Source of the DNA: Bimastos eiseni | Lineage: Eukaryota > Annelida > Clitellata > Crassiclitellata > Lumbricidae | Length of the DNA: 64,000 nucleotides | Assembly: GCA_959347315.1 (NCBI GenBank) | Contig: OY365808.1 | Span: 4,021,705-4,085,704 of the forward strand | Reading direction: 5' to 3' | Part shown: positions 27,396-34,129 of the stretch, in pieces | Numbering within the stretch: the first letter of the stretch is position 1 | Layout of the letters: every line of letters begins with the position of its first letter | Notes under the pieces: generated by a model | Databases searched by the model: none | The model's input: the letters and a program-made list of their open reading frames with translations, nothing else | What the model was told of the DNA's origin: nothing | Made by a program: the position numbers and the translations under genes

Positions 27396-28546
27396 TAATG
27401 ATAATAACAACGACAATTTATATAGTACCTAAACGCGGCCTTGCCGCTACAAGGGAGCCTCAGTAGCAACTAACTAGCGGGATAAGCCTTAGAGAACAGA
27501 TGAGTCTTGAGCCTAGACTTGAAGGAGACCACTGAGCCAAGATACATATTTAATTTTAAACAAAAACATTCTTCCGCCAATCTGATGGTGGGTGGAAGAC
27601 TGTTTAATCCTCCAACCGTCTATCCATCAACACACTCATCATCCACACCGCCCATCATCCATCCAACCACCTGTAGATCTATTCACCCATCCGTCCGTCA
27701 GTCCAACCACCTGTCAATCCAAGCAGACAACTGTGGCAGTTGGGTTAGTTTTGTGGCGCTATTCACCCTGATATGTGACAGAGGCGGATGTGATCTCAAA
27801 AGGTGCGTGATGTTTAATGGCCTTAACAGTTGCCATCTGATATCTAATGTAACAATGGTAATTACCGTAATTATCTCTATTCCCTTCACTCTATCTGAAC
27901 ATTATGGTATATTCGCAGGCGAAACAGAACATCCGCCTTGAATCCAAACATTGCACATAGCCTATGTGCCTATTAAAGGTCGCATGTGCACAAGGAACAC
28001 GGCAGCCGATTCGTCAGAGCGCTCGGCCGATAACGCGAACGAATTCTAGCCGAATTCTGAAACTGCGATGCAACCGAGCACGAGACCTTTACTCACACTG
28101 CTCACTGCGACTCTAAGCATGTCCTTACTCACATTGCTCAGCACCATCGATGCTCTGCCATGCATGGATGAACATGATCTAGTACAAACCTTTGAATTTG
28201 GGCAAAATCAAATACAATTGTATTGCATTCCATACTAATGGAGAAAAAATATCGGTGGACAACACATGAAAACCAAGAGGAGGACCTATCTATCTCTTAG
28301 TTTCCTCAGCCATCGCATGCATATGTGCACTGGACGTGCAGAGAGAGTGCCCCATAATGCATTGCATTAAAAATAGGAAGGATGAGAACAAAAGGTAGAT
28401 TATAATTATAAATGAGGATTTCGCATCACTTAGACTGACATTAAGGGGAGCAACGGACTATATAGCCAAATCCCTGAGGAATCATTTATTCGCACCCATC
28501 GCCGCCATATGACTGATGTCAGGAGCAGATGATGGTGATGATGATA

Positions 28547-28580
<34 letters not shown>

Positions 28581-31500
28581 CGACGACGATTACGATGATG
28601 ACGACGACGATGATGGTGATGATGATGACGATGACGACGACGATGACGATGACGATGACGACGACGACGATGATGATGATGAATACATGTATATATATAT
28701 ATATTATTTATTTGTTACAATGTGAGTAGTAAGCATGTCGACAAAGGATAGGTCACAGAGATGAGCAATTAGTATTTCGACTGACCTTGGGAGGAGATAT
28801 AAGCATTCTTCTTGACTGCACCCTGTAGCAAAATTTCAACAGACAGAGATAATTTAGAATTAGAAGTAATTAGAATCGATTTCAAGGAAACAACTTATTG
28901 CCTGCTTACGTAGCCTACCTCGGTCACGTGACATCCTGGTATACACATACACTCGGGTACCAGAGGCCTTCTGTTTGTTCCCTGCACGCTCGGTGCAAGT
29001 GCTCATTCCAGAAGCTTATGCATACTACACCGTCCCTCTTATTGGAGCCACCTTCCGCAGGAACACCGTCTTGGATTCCTCTTCCTCCTTCCTCTTCCCC
29101 TGATGCGGATATGTCTAAAGACTGTTTTCTTTTATCCATCTGACTTGGATTGGTAGAGCACCTGAGCATCTCCTGAGTGGCACCTTCATAAATGTTTAAA
29201 ATTACAGTTATAATTACAATACTTATTCTTCATTAGAATCACCATAAGCATCTTCATTAGTATCATCTTTATCATCATCCTCTTCTTCGTCCTGCTTCCT
29301 TCATCTCTATTCATCTCTTTATTATTCTTCATTTCATCAATTTCTTTCCCTCCTGTCATTATCATCGTCATATCGTCATCTTACTCATCCTTTCCCACAT
29401 CGTCGTCACCAGTTCTTTCTGTTTCCTCTACTTAATCCTTTAATTTATCTTCTTTCTCTTCTTTTTTATCATCTTCGTCACCATTTGTAAGAACAACATT
29501 GTCAAATGTCTGTTGCATTGTATCGTTGCGATTCAAACGCTGTTCTCTGTAATTGTAACAGGACGTCAACAAATCGAAATTTCCGCTTACGTCAATGAAG
29601 CTTGCGTTGATAAAGTCCGAATCATCCTCGGACTTTTTCGGTAAAACAACGCGGTTGTCATCGTCTACAGGTGTATACAACATGACAAAGCCACACTATT
29701 AGACAGTTATGTTCGTGGAGAGTTAGAATACGATGTCACAACAGCAGACTTAGTGGTTACACTGGAAACACCACTACATGACTGGACAACTTTCAGACTA
29801 TAATTATGTAGCCAATAAGTTTGTGATTTTGGTTGGGGTAGCGGAATAATTTCAGATATACTGAAGGGTGTTATCTTTTTTTCTTCGTAAAAGAACAAAT
29901 TGTAACAAGACGAAAACATGCTTCGATGGCCGCCTCTTGAGGTTTCCGAACATATAGTCGAAGCAGAGATGAGAAAAGAACCTGCTTAAACTGAGGAATA
30001 CTTTGAACTCACATGGTAGAACGTTGACGTATCTATTCTTGACGATATTCTGCTGAACACGAGCAACGCTGGAGCTTTTTATTGAACCATCTGGGAGACA
30101 CTAGACAAACAAAAGAGTATATATACGATCAACCGAACAATCACTCGACCGACCATGACCTCTCCAGTGTTGGAACTTAACCTTCAAACACTAGTCCTTC
30201 GCTGGGAAGCCGTATATATGTTACAGTCAATGACTGGTTGCACACATTAACTGTAACATTTATATGTATATCGTTGCATTTAGTGTCGTTCAGTATTCCT
30301 TTAAACCAATTTGTTAGTGATGCATTGAGAGCGGGTGTTAAGTATAAAAAATGTGCTGTATGTCTATAAATAGGCCTACTAATTGTTTGATACGTATATG
30401 TAGCTAACATGCATGTATGCTGTACCACGCACCCTTACATGCAGACGCCCATACATAAATATCATACATTCAACTAGGCATCCGTACAAACATTTATATA
30501 AAACATTGGATAAGTCTGTAAATATAACACGTGGGCATGGAGAGTAACTTTGGTATAGGCCTACTTACACAAGTAGTTGCTCACACGCGCACACTTGTGC
30601 TTCGAAAAGTCAGAATTACTCGTCAACTAGTCATTGTAAAGGGTGCATAGGAGCTTCGCTGAGTGTGTTAGCTATATCATGAATTTCACAACATCCTACT
30701 TTCCTTCAAATCTCATCTGCAACCATACTTACATGGAACCCAGGGGGGTCAATCCCCTTCTGAGTGATGGAGGAAAACCCCCTGTCCTAAGTGTCATAAA
30801 GGCAAGAAATTCCCCCTCAAGACTAAGAAAATATCCTCTAACTGGACGTTCCTGATGGAACCTATAATTTTAAGATCAATATTCTAACGTGGAGCCAGCG
30901 AACGTGCAGCCCACATCTAATGCCCATATAAATGTTGGTAGTCGCATGCCTTAATTCCATCACTATTTCGTTTAATTTACCGAGAACTTCATACGTATTG
31001 CACTCAATGCTTACGTCAAATTCTTTCTGATATAAGATGAGATTTTCTTGATGACGTTTAATGCAGTCCATAAAGTCTTCGTTGGCAGGGGGCGGGATAT
31101 ATGCTAATTGACACGAAGTCGTTTTTGTTTTCCTCTTTTGACGAGAAGAAGGCGGGGTTTCCGTTGATCGATCAGCGATCGGCGGAGGTTTAGACGAATC
31201 ATCGAATGTAGGCGAGGCTTTTTTCGACTGATTGATAGATGAGAGTGTCACGTTTGGTTCATCGGAATTGGTTCGTAATTCTATGAAATCTTCAATTATA
31301 TGCGTAGTTTTAGATGATTGAGGCATAGGATACGTCCTCTTTTCTGCTCTTAACTCCGTTTCATTTGTCACATGGTGACTAGCGAATCCATTATCTGTAA
31401 AAAATTTATTCGTTCTTAATTATGCCTATAAAGTGTTTGTTCATATGATACAGAAGGCTGGGGGAGTTTTTTATTGCACTATTTAATTAAATTATATTGC

Positions 31501-33323
31501 ATCATATTGATTGTGAGACTAAACACGAAAGAAAGTGCTCTACCGCATTATTTCAGATGCCTCTAATTACCCTTTTTTTCTATTATACATACCTTACACT
31601 ACTTTTCCTCTCGATACCTTAACTCAAGCTACAATACATAAACTTACCTCTTTAGTCTTAACCGATCTCGTGTTATACCATACACGTGCCTCATCTGTTC
31701 TGTTTGGTTTTACCTCATCTTGTCACCAATTCTTGTTACCAGTAGAAGTTTATTACCGCTGCAGAAAGAGCTTGGCTGGTGATTTGCACAAAAATAAGGT
31801 TGGGTCATCGAGCGCTGGAATGCATCGAGTGTTAGATTTGTCAGTCCATTAAGTGGGTAGTTGCTATAATTGCAACCAGAATAAAATGTAAACTTCATCC
31901 CTTTACTTTATTATCCGCTCTATCCTAACTCCCTGATTTCTAGTGATGCTCACCAACAAAGTACTAAGTATTTTTCAGTTAAACGACCATCTGCTGATGC
32001 CGTGCGCATATGACAATTGCTTTATAGAAGTCATTGTCTTACTTGACGCAGTGGCTTCCTTGTGCTCATTTTTTGGTTTGCACCATCTAATCTTTTTTCT
32101 GAAGATAATCGAACATTGTCATCGGAATCAATAAATAAGTTCAATGAATCAAGTTAATCGGCTAGCAGACGATTAGTGTTAATTAATGCGCTTTGAAGAT
32201 TTACAGCTCCGTAATCACCACTACGGCAATAAGGCTACCTAAATGGGCCTATTTCAAGGGGCAGCAAAGTTGGATTTAAAAAATGGAAAAAGTAAAAGTA
32301 GTTTGTGCTGAAAAGGACTAAGGAATAAGAAATGTTTGATCATGTGTTATACTGTTACCAAAATGTGAACTAATGCTAAGTTAATGTTTTTATTTATTTT
32401 ATCTTTAATAGAAACAGACTGGTAGTGCTGGCTTCTCTTCCCACTACACCATCTGTTTAAATTTTGGGCGGGTCGGCATATAAATCTTGGCATATGGGCG
32501 GCAAATTGTTACATTCGCCTCTGAAGATTTACCAAAAACTATTCTAACTGTTATTTTTGCCAAGGCTGATCTACACTTGCTGAGGCGTTATGCAAATCCA
32601 TTGCATATCAGAAAAAATTGCGTCAGTAGCCTATATTAAAAATCCACTAAAATCGTCGAACAACGGTGCATCAGTATTACAATGTACCTGTATCGGATGT
32701 AAAGGAAGATCGCAGCGACAGCCAGAAGCAGAAGAACTAGAATCGTAAGGACAATGGCCACAAAAGCCCCCTTTCCCTCCTCGGCACATAATTCCGGCTG
32801 CGTTGTATTAATCGAGCTCTCTGTTACTTCCGATGATGAGGAGTCGGAGAAGTCGGAGGAGGAAATGGTAAATGATGATGATGATGCCTCAGATGAAGGA
32901 TTGAAAGAGCTGCTGATGGTGGTGCTTGCATGGGAGATGTTCGAATCGCCAGTCGCGGAGTTTGTAGCATTGTCTGTGTATACATAAGTGAGTTATTTAG
33001 TATAAATGAGAATATAATGAAGTGGTAATATAATAATAATAATAATAATAGAGATTCAATCGAATTGCATTAAACTTCATTTGAATTTAATTAAATGTTA
33101 GTGAATTGAATTGCTTAATTGAAATGATTTCAGTTCTACTCAACTGAATGGACTGGAATGAAGTAATAGGTAAATATATTAATTGGCATCTTACCGTTGA
33201 ATATTGACTGTGATCGCGATGAAGAAACATCTGTTGTGCTCGAACTGTCATCTGGCCAATCGGATGTTGTCATGGTCACAGGTAGGTTTACTGTATCACC
33301 GTTCAAAGTCGTGTACTCGCCAA
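8149..33323 (-). CDS. receptor-type protein tyrosine phosphatase, tandem domains (18 exons traced, 5' incomplete)
   Basis: Eighteen exons join in frame to 1039 residues plus stop (residue 1 = first complete codon seen). Residues 1-111 are a Ser/Thr/Asp-rich extracellular stub. Residues 112-137 are a transmembrane helix. Residues 138-259 are a Ser/Pro/Lys juxtamembrane region. D1 covers about 270-545: KNRY at 280-283, WPD Asp426, catalytic loop [10 protein letters not shown] with Cys460 and Arg466, and a MVQS Q-loop. D2 covers about 550-845: WPE in place of WPD (748-750) and a loop CTYGAARSG (Cys784, Arg790). A 190-residue hydrophilic tail follows. By family knowledge, D1 dephosphorylates phosphotyrosine at the plasma membrane and D2 is regulatory. 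Subfamily cannot be fixed, and upstream ectodomain exons were not found. Exons and phases are listed separately. Confidence 0.92.
8970..9360. repeat. CAT/CGT trinucleotide microsatellite with (AAT) core
   Basis: About 390 bp of CATCAT, CGTCAT and ATAATA triplets inside phosphatase intron 17. Long Asp/Met/Ile homopolymer frames here are artefacts. Confidence 0.95.
9525..9660 (-). CDS. phosphatase exon 17: D2 pseudo-active-site loop
   Basis: Acceptor TTCACAG; begins with G completing a Thr codon (AC|G). Encodes [19 protein letters not shown] and continues to [12 protein letters not shown] before GTCAGT. Together with exon 16 this gives Cys-X5-Arg (C784 TYGAA R790), a D2-type degenerate loop. 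Phase 2 in, phase 0 out. Confidence 0.95.
9664..9745 (-). mobile_element. L2-like LINE 3' terminus abutting exon 17
   Basis: On the minus strand the sequence reads GCGTCTCTTAGTAGATTGC.. then AGAGCGCTATATAAATGGTTGATT, the shared 3' terminus of the window's L2-like family. Only about 15 bp separate its tail from the exon 17 acceptor. Confidence 0.6.
9930..10200. repeat. degenerate GCAATGTGATG short tandem repeat
   Basis: Repeated AATGTGATG, GCGATGTGG and GATGCGATG words with much drift. It is low complexity; an antisense His-rich open frame is an artefact. Confidence 0.6.
10685..10895. repeat. (GT)n / GTCTGT microsatellite
   Basis: About 200 bp of TGTGTG with CTGTG interruptions in phosphatase intron 16. 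Cys/Val-rich and His/Thr-rich frames are spurious. Confidence 0.97.
10915..11012 (+). mobile_element. L2-like LINE 3' terminus with (CA)n tail
   Basis: Ends GTAAATGCGCTATATAAATGAGCAATTA followed by CACACACACA. No protein-coding part remains. Confidence 0.65.
11200..11828. mobile_element. non-autonomous hAT-like element (MITE)
   Basis: Terminal inverted repeats: left AGGGATGAACTGAG, right (inverted) TAGGGATGAACCGAAACTC, of the type seen in hAT elements. The 629-bp segment is flanked by an 8-bp direct repeat CGTGATTT (11192-11199 and 11829-11836), the target duplication length characteristic of hAT. No transposase is inside. The interior has GAGTCGAG-type subterminal motifs and a repeated GTATTTGTGTTTT word near 11388 and 11646. 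Confidence 0.8.
12230..12510. repeat. pyrimidine-rich (CT/TTCC) tract
   Basis: About 280 bp strongly biased to C and T on the plus strand. A 163-codon Ser/Phe-rich open frame spanning it (12123-12614) has no domain and is attributed to composition. Confidence 0.75.
12615..13880. other. unassigned intron sequence
   Basis: Lies in phosphatase intron 16. No exon with correct phase, no transposon protein and no RNA gene were seen. Confidence 0.5.
13888..14070. repeat. ~49-bp minisatellite, about 3.7 units
   Basis: Units built on CATCTTACTTGCGCCCAGTG followed by CCCGACGTCGCAGCTCGTC repeat four times with substitutions. Period is judged by eye. Confidence 0.85.
14075..14500 (+). mobile_element. 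L2-like LINE fragment and 3' terminus
   Basis: 14080-14235 can be read as a decayed LINE C-terminal region ([20 protein letters not shown], then LLTPRSLL). 14440-14500 carries the family terminus AAGAGGCGCTATATAAATG with an (AATGAATA) tail. The stretch between them is degraded. Confidence 0.6.
15170..15545 (-). mobile_element. LINE (endonuclease-reverse transcriptase type) C-terminal fragment
   Basis: A 99-codon minus-strand frame contains [38 protein letters not shown] and [13 protein letters not shown]. This block order is typical of the C-terminal region of endonuclease-reverse transcriptase LINEs common in marine invertebrates. The RT core is missing. Confidence 0.8.
15520..15585. repeat. 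(TA)n microsatellite
   Basis: ATATATATATAT with two TATACAATATA interruptions. Confidence 0.95.
15690..16045. repeat. (ATAC)n / (GTAC)n tetranucleotide microsatellite
   Basis: Nearly perfect CATA tetramers from 15750 to 15900 changing to ACGT/CGTA tetramers to 15950. Open frames of MYVC or THTYI repeats in all frames are artefacts. Confidence 0.98.
16138..16409 (-). CDS. phosphatase exon 16: D2 WPE region with acidic insert
   Basis: Acceptor TTTAAG, donor AC|GTGAGT, 272 bp, phase 0 to 2. Encodes a Ser/Asp/Glu-rich segment ([19 protein letters not shown]...) of about 40 residues, then [20 protein letters not shown] and a helix ending [15 protein letters not shown] is the D2 counterpart of the WPD loop with Glu for Asp. 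The acceptor is AAGAAG, so a three-base shift (NAGNAG) is possible and would drop one Lys. The acidic insert is unusual in a PTP fold. Confidence 0.93.
16931..17065 (-). CDS. phosphatase exon 15: D2
   Basis: Acceptor GTTTCAG, donor AAG|GTAAGA, 135 bp, phase 0 both ends. Starts [20 protein letters not shown], matching the QYWP block of PTP domains, and ends [10 protein letters not shown]. Confidence 0.93.
17185..17485 (+). mobile_element. L2-like LINE 3' fragment
   Basis: Decayed C-terminal coding with blocks [16 protein letters not shown] and [13 protein letters not shown] across a frameshift, ending GCGCTCTATAAATGTTC and an AATACAA tail. About 85% similar by eye to the copy at 19500-20030. 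Antisense to the host gene. Confidence 0.8.
17800..17900. repeat. (GAT)n microsatellite
   Basis: Imperfect GATGATGAC triplets in phosphatase intron 14. Confidence 0.93.
18090..18224 (-). CDS. phosphatase exon 14: D2
   Basis: Acceptor TTTTAG. Encodes [30 protein letters not shown] and [10 protein letters not shown], the VTQxPL..T..DFW block. Ends at DDE|GTCAGA. A second donor 24 bp downstream (TCT|GTAATG, exon end 18066) is also in frame and would add eight residues (VRLSTILS). Confidence 0.9.
18236..18435. repeat. GTCAATCAAGATCA ~14-bp tandem repeat
   Basis: About a dozen units of GTCAATCAAGACCA/GTCAATCAAGATAA, immediately upstream (gene orientation) of exon 14. Confidence 0.93.
18550..18680. 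repeat. AAT/GAT-rich microsatellite
   Basis: ATAATAATAATCACAATAAT then GATGATGATAATAATAAT. Confidence 0.9.
18867..18940 (-). CDS. phosphatase exon 13: D2 INA block
   Basis: Acceptor TTGACAG, donor AAT|GTACGT. 74 bp, phase 1 to 0. Encodes [20 protein letters not shown] then VPVN, the D2 counterpart of the SDYINAS block. Confidence 0.92.
19080..19195. repeat. ATT/GTT-rich microsatellite
   Basis: GTTACTGTTATC and (TTA)n units in phosphatase intron 12. Confidence 0.85.
19343..19433 (-). CDS. phosphatase exon 12: start of D2
   Basis: Acceptor TTCGCAG, donor CCAT|GTACAT. 91 bp, phase 0 to 1. Encodes [20 protein letters not shown] and [10 protein letters not shown], the D2 version of the KNRY..ILPY block. 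The Tyr of KNRY is Ser and the Tyr of LPY is Ser (split codon with exon 13), both expected losses in a D2 domain. Confidence 0.92.
19500..20035 (+). mobile_element. L2-like LINE 3' fragment, best-preserved C-terminus
   Basis: Reads [38 protein letters not shown] and [15 protein letters not shown] in one frame (19663-20076), the classic C-terminal block of L2/CR1-type ORF2. Ends AAGAAGCGCTCTAGAAATG with an (AATAC) tail. Sits antisense in phosphatase intron 11. Confidence 0.85.
20480..20605 (-). CDS. phosphatase exon 11: end of D1
   Basis: Acceptor GATCCAG, donor AAA|GTAAAC, 126 bp, phase 0 both ends. Encodes [20 protein letters not shown] and ends with [16 protein letters not shown] is the conserved D1 C-terminal helix. 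Confidence 0.94.
20945..21158. repeat. ~36-bp minisatellite built on ATGGTCATGGTTCACCTACA
   Basis: Five to six diverged units (GGCCATGGTTCACCTACAAC, then CTTCGTTCTAC) in phosphatase intron 10. Confidence 0.9.
21162..21320 (+). mobile_element. short dispersed repeat (SINE-like), copy 1
   Basis: Starts CGTAATCGTAATCTCCAAAC, continues through GGCGCAGGACTCCAGC and ends near GGTCAGAGTTGGGTTCCAG. Similar copies at about 21525-21640 (plus, partial) and 39655-39815 (minus). No pol III boxes were recognised. Confidence 0.6.
21335..21473 (-). CDS. phosphatase exon 10: D1 catalytic loop
   Basis: Acceptor TTAACAG, donor GTG|GTAGGT. 139 bp, phase 2 to 0. The first base completes Ser of HCS. Encodes [19 protein letters not shown] then [16 protein letters not shown]. 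Arg466 of the P-loop and the QR..MVQ block are intact, so D1 should be catalytic. Confidence 0.96.
21525..21640 (+). mobile_element. short dispersed repeat (SINE-like), copy 2, partial
   Basis: CGTAATCTACAAACATCTAAAG then GGCGCCGCAGGGCACCAGC, diverged from the copy at 21162. Confidence 0.5.
22095..22215. repeat. (AAT)n microsatellite
   Basis: About 120 bp of AATAAT with one CAGCAATTAT interruption. Confidence 0.98.
22331..22384. repeat. 14-bp perfect inverted repeat
   Basis: CATGGACGGCGTCC (22331-22344) and its exact complement (22371-22384), loop 26 bp. Confidence 0.9.
22514..22658. repeat. 145-bp near-perfect palindrome
   Basis: Two 72-nt arms around a single central base (22586) with one mismatch. 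Arms contain GGTTACCAGGGATGTGG and GGTCTTGGTCTCGAGAC. See finding. Confidence 0.97.
22659..23095 (+). mobile_element. GTCTCG-rich dispersed element, copy 1
   Basis: Begins GTGTCTCGGTCTCGAGACG, has GTCTCGGTCTCGGTCTCGG arrays at both ends, and ends near AGTTTCAAGCCTTGCATAC. An inverted copy lies at 43675-44155 with the same internal order (GTCTTGTTCTGTCTCGAAC; GAATAAACCTTATTCCCGAA). No coding sequence. Type unknown; possibly foldback-like given the neighbouring palindrome. Confidence 0.75.
23120..23205 (+). mobile_element. L2-like LINE 3' terminus, (ATTACA)n tail
   Basis: GAGCGCCTCTGATTTGCAAG, GTGGCGCTATACAAATG, then ATTACAATTACAATTACAA. Confidence 0.75.
23900..24170 (+). mobile_element. LINE C-terminal fragment with (GAA)n tail
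   Basis: Frames contain [17 protein letters not shown] then [14 protein letters not shown], resembling the terminal RGRPR..W.D region of endonuclease-reverse transcriptase LINEs (compare 15170-15545), ending in AAGAAGAAGAAGAAG. Confidence 0.6.
24180..24890. other. unassigned; possible decayed hAT transposase remnant
   Basis: A short plus-strand frame reads [13 protein letters not shown], loosely like the C-terminal dimerisation region of hAT transposases. It is too short to assert. Confidence 0.2.
24900..25030. repeat. (AAT)n / GATAAT microsatellite
   Basis: AATAATAATAAT followed by GATAATGATGATAT. Confidence 0.95.
25303..25460 (-). CDS. phosphatase exon 9: D1 WPD loop and catalytic Cys
   Basis: Acceptor GTTTCAG, donor TGCAG|GTGGGT, 158 bp, phase 0 to 2. 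Encodes [20 protein letters not shown], then FGPIVVHC. Asp426 of WPD and Cys460 are present. The loop is WPDQDVP where most classical PTPs have WPDHGVP. The intron splits the catalytic loop after Cys. Confidence 0.96.
25755..25904 (-). CDS. phosphatase exon 8: D1 QYWP
   Basis: Acceptor TTTGTAG, donor GAG|GTCGGT, 150 bp, phase 0 both ends. Encodes [20 protein letters not shown] and [12 protein letters not shown], matching KC.QYWP...YGDI.V.....WTVR. Confidence 0.94.
25964..26290. repeat. 21-bp minisatellite, 15 identical units
   Basis: Unit AGGATAGGTGGGGTACATAGT repeated from 25964 to 26278 with essentially no variation, plus a partial sixteenth unit. It lies in phosphatase intron 7, 60 bp upstream (gene sense) of exon 8. 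21 bp is seven codons, so several frames stay open on both strands as heptapeptide repeats. Confidence 0.99.
26855..26952 (-). CDS. phosphatase exon 7: D1 GPL..DFW
   Basis: Acceptor TCTTCAG, donor CGG|GTAAAC, 98 bp, phase 1 to 0. Encodes [16 protein letters not shown] then [14 protein letters not shown] after completing the Gly of QGPL. Confidence 0.95.
26990..27058 (+). mobile_element. L2-like LINE 3' terminus
   Basis: AAAGTGCGCTATAGAAATGATCG then ATTACATTACATTGCATT. Confidence 0.55.
27165..27400. repeat. CATC-rich tract and (AAT)n microsatellite
   Basis: CCATCCATCCA-type words to about 27290, then AATAATAATAAT 27325-27398. Confidence 0.85.
27405..27610 (-). mobile_element. LINE 3' region, inverted
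   Basis: The minus strand ends CGTTTAGGTACTATATAAATTG followed by AT-rich repeats, resembling the family terminus. The body includes GGCCTTGCCGCTACAAGGGA (plus strand). Confidence 0.45.
27611..28510. other. unassigned intron sequence
   Basis: No exon in phase and no repeat protein seen. Some CATCCA-rich sequence continues to 27720. Confidence 0.5.
28530..28712. repeat. (GAT/GAC)n microsatellite
   Basis: About 150 bp of GAY triplets then ATATATATAT. Confidence 0.97.
28786..28822 (-). CDS. phosphatase exon 6: 37-bp microexon
   Basis: Acceptor TGCTACAG, donor CAAG|GTCAGT, phase 0 to 1. Encodes [12 protein letters not shown]. It joins FID (exon 5) to GPL (exon 7), giving [22 protein letters not shown] in the expected order of the PTP fold. 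Too short to be found without reading the domain. Confidence 0.93.
29120..29215 (+). mobile_element. L2-like LINE 3' terminus
   Basis: CTGAGTGGCACCTTCATAAATG then AATTACAGTTATAATTACAA. Confidence 0.5.
29591..29664 (-). CDS. phosphatase exon 5: D1 INAS
   Basis: Acceptor CCTGTAG, donor GAC|GTAAGC, 74 bp, phase 1 to 0. Encodes [20 protein letters not shown] then SFID. Confidence 0.95.
30013..30100 (-). CDS. phosphatase exon 4: D1 KNRY
   Basis: Acceptor TTGTCTAG, donor CCAT|GTGAGT, 88 bp, phase 0 to 1. Encodes [20 protein letters not shown] then KNRYVNVLP, with Tyr completed by exon 5. A second AG 10 bp inside the exon would break phase, which decides the start. Confidence 0.92.
31015..31378 (-). 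CDS. phosphatase exon 3: juxtamembrane region
   Basis: 364 bp, phase 2 to 0, donor GAC|GTAAGC. Hydrophilic, Ser/Thr/Pro/Lys-rich ([20 protein letters not shown]), then a helical stretch [20 protein letters not shown] before EFD, the usual lead-in to D1. I chose the acceptor at GCTAG|T because it keeps phase with exon 2. A better-looking acceptor 16 bp upstream (TTTTACAG) is out of phase unless a small exon is missed. Confidence 0.8.
32688..32973 (-). CDS. phosphatase exon 2: Ser-rich stalk and transmembrane helix
   Basis: 286 bp, acceptor TACACAG, donor TACAG|GTACAT, phase 1 to 2. A Ser/Thr/Asn-rich stalk with NAT, NIS and NTT glycosylation sequons and a Ser/Asp/Glu run is followed by [20 protein letters not shown] then FLYIRY. 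The helix ends in basic and aromatic residues, a stop-transfer, giving a type I topology with the phosphatase domains in the cytosol. Confidence 0.93.
33000..33060. repeat. (AAT)n microsatellite
   Basis: AATAATAATAATAATAA at 33030-33048. Confidence 0.9.
33195..33323 (-). CDS. phosphatase exon 1 of the traced chain: ectodomain
   Basis: 129 bp, acceptor ATTTGCAG, donor AACG|GTAAGA, phase 1 to 1. Encodes [20 protein letters not shown] and a Ser-rich stretch ending QSIFN. It joins exon 2 through GAC (Asp). No domain recognised. Upstream exons must exist because it begins inside a codon and lacks a signal peptide. Confidence 0.85.
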
Positions 33324-33339
33324 CTGCAAATTCAACAAT

Positions 33340-33850
33340 GGTGATCTAAATATCAGACTAAAAACCTTATGAAACGATCGGCTAAGCACGGTAGCCGATT
33401 TGTTAGTGAACCTGTCCTTCGCTCTGCTACCAGGCTTATTGGTCATATTTTTAAGTATGCCCCAGTCACAGCTCACAAGCGGGATGTCGAGCACTGGCTT
33501 CCTGGCACGCAGCACATTAGCTACATGATATTTAAGTAGTTTCTGTTGCCCGGTCTCTGATATATTCTGCCGTAGGGCTCTCCATTCATCGGACAAGGAG
33601 TAGCTACTGGTCCAACGAGCTAGATCCTCGATTAAGCAGCACCGAGCCCTCTCGGTTGTGGGCCCATCCATAAGCGTAGAGATACGACAGGAATGGACTT
33701 TCGCTAGCGCTGCACATGGTCCCTAGGAACAATCTGCCAGCCTTCTATCGTATACTCAAGTCGTTTTTGTTCGGCCGCAGCCTGGCTCAGAGCGCCTCTG
33801 AGTAGGTTTCTTGAAGAGGCGCTATATACATTTTCGAAATGAATGAATGA
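33340..33850 (+). mobile_element. L2-like LINE 3' fragment
   Basis: Decayed coding (RISYMIFK-like and QHRALSVVGPS blocks in plus frames) and a clean 3' terminus: GCGCCTCTGAGTAGGTTTCTTG then AAGAGGCGCTATATACATTTTC and (GAAT)n tail. The CGCCTCT/AGAGGCG pair forms the 3' stem-loop. Confidence 0.8.
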
Positions 33851-34125
33851 GAACACCTTATATCGCGCATTTTAAACAACTCACGAGGGCGATGCATCTT
33901 TGCTTATTATGCCTCTGCTTTTACCTTTGCCCATTCGGCCATTCCTATGCCTATGTCAAATCGCAATCAAAATACTTTTTAAACTCTGTCAACGTGTTGT
34001 TCGTGCAAGGTTGGTATTGTACTGTTTTGCCTCTGACCACAGGCTATATAAAATTAAAAAGCGCTTCGAATAGCAAATGTCCTACAAAAGGGCTCCCAGT
34101 GCTGCTTTGCACTCCTAGATAAAAG
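33851..34125. other. unassigned sequence
   Basis: A 91-codon plus frame (33847-34122) has no recognisable domain. Confidence 0.35.
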
Positions 34126-34129
34126 GAAG

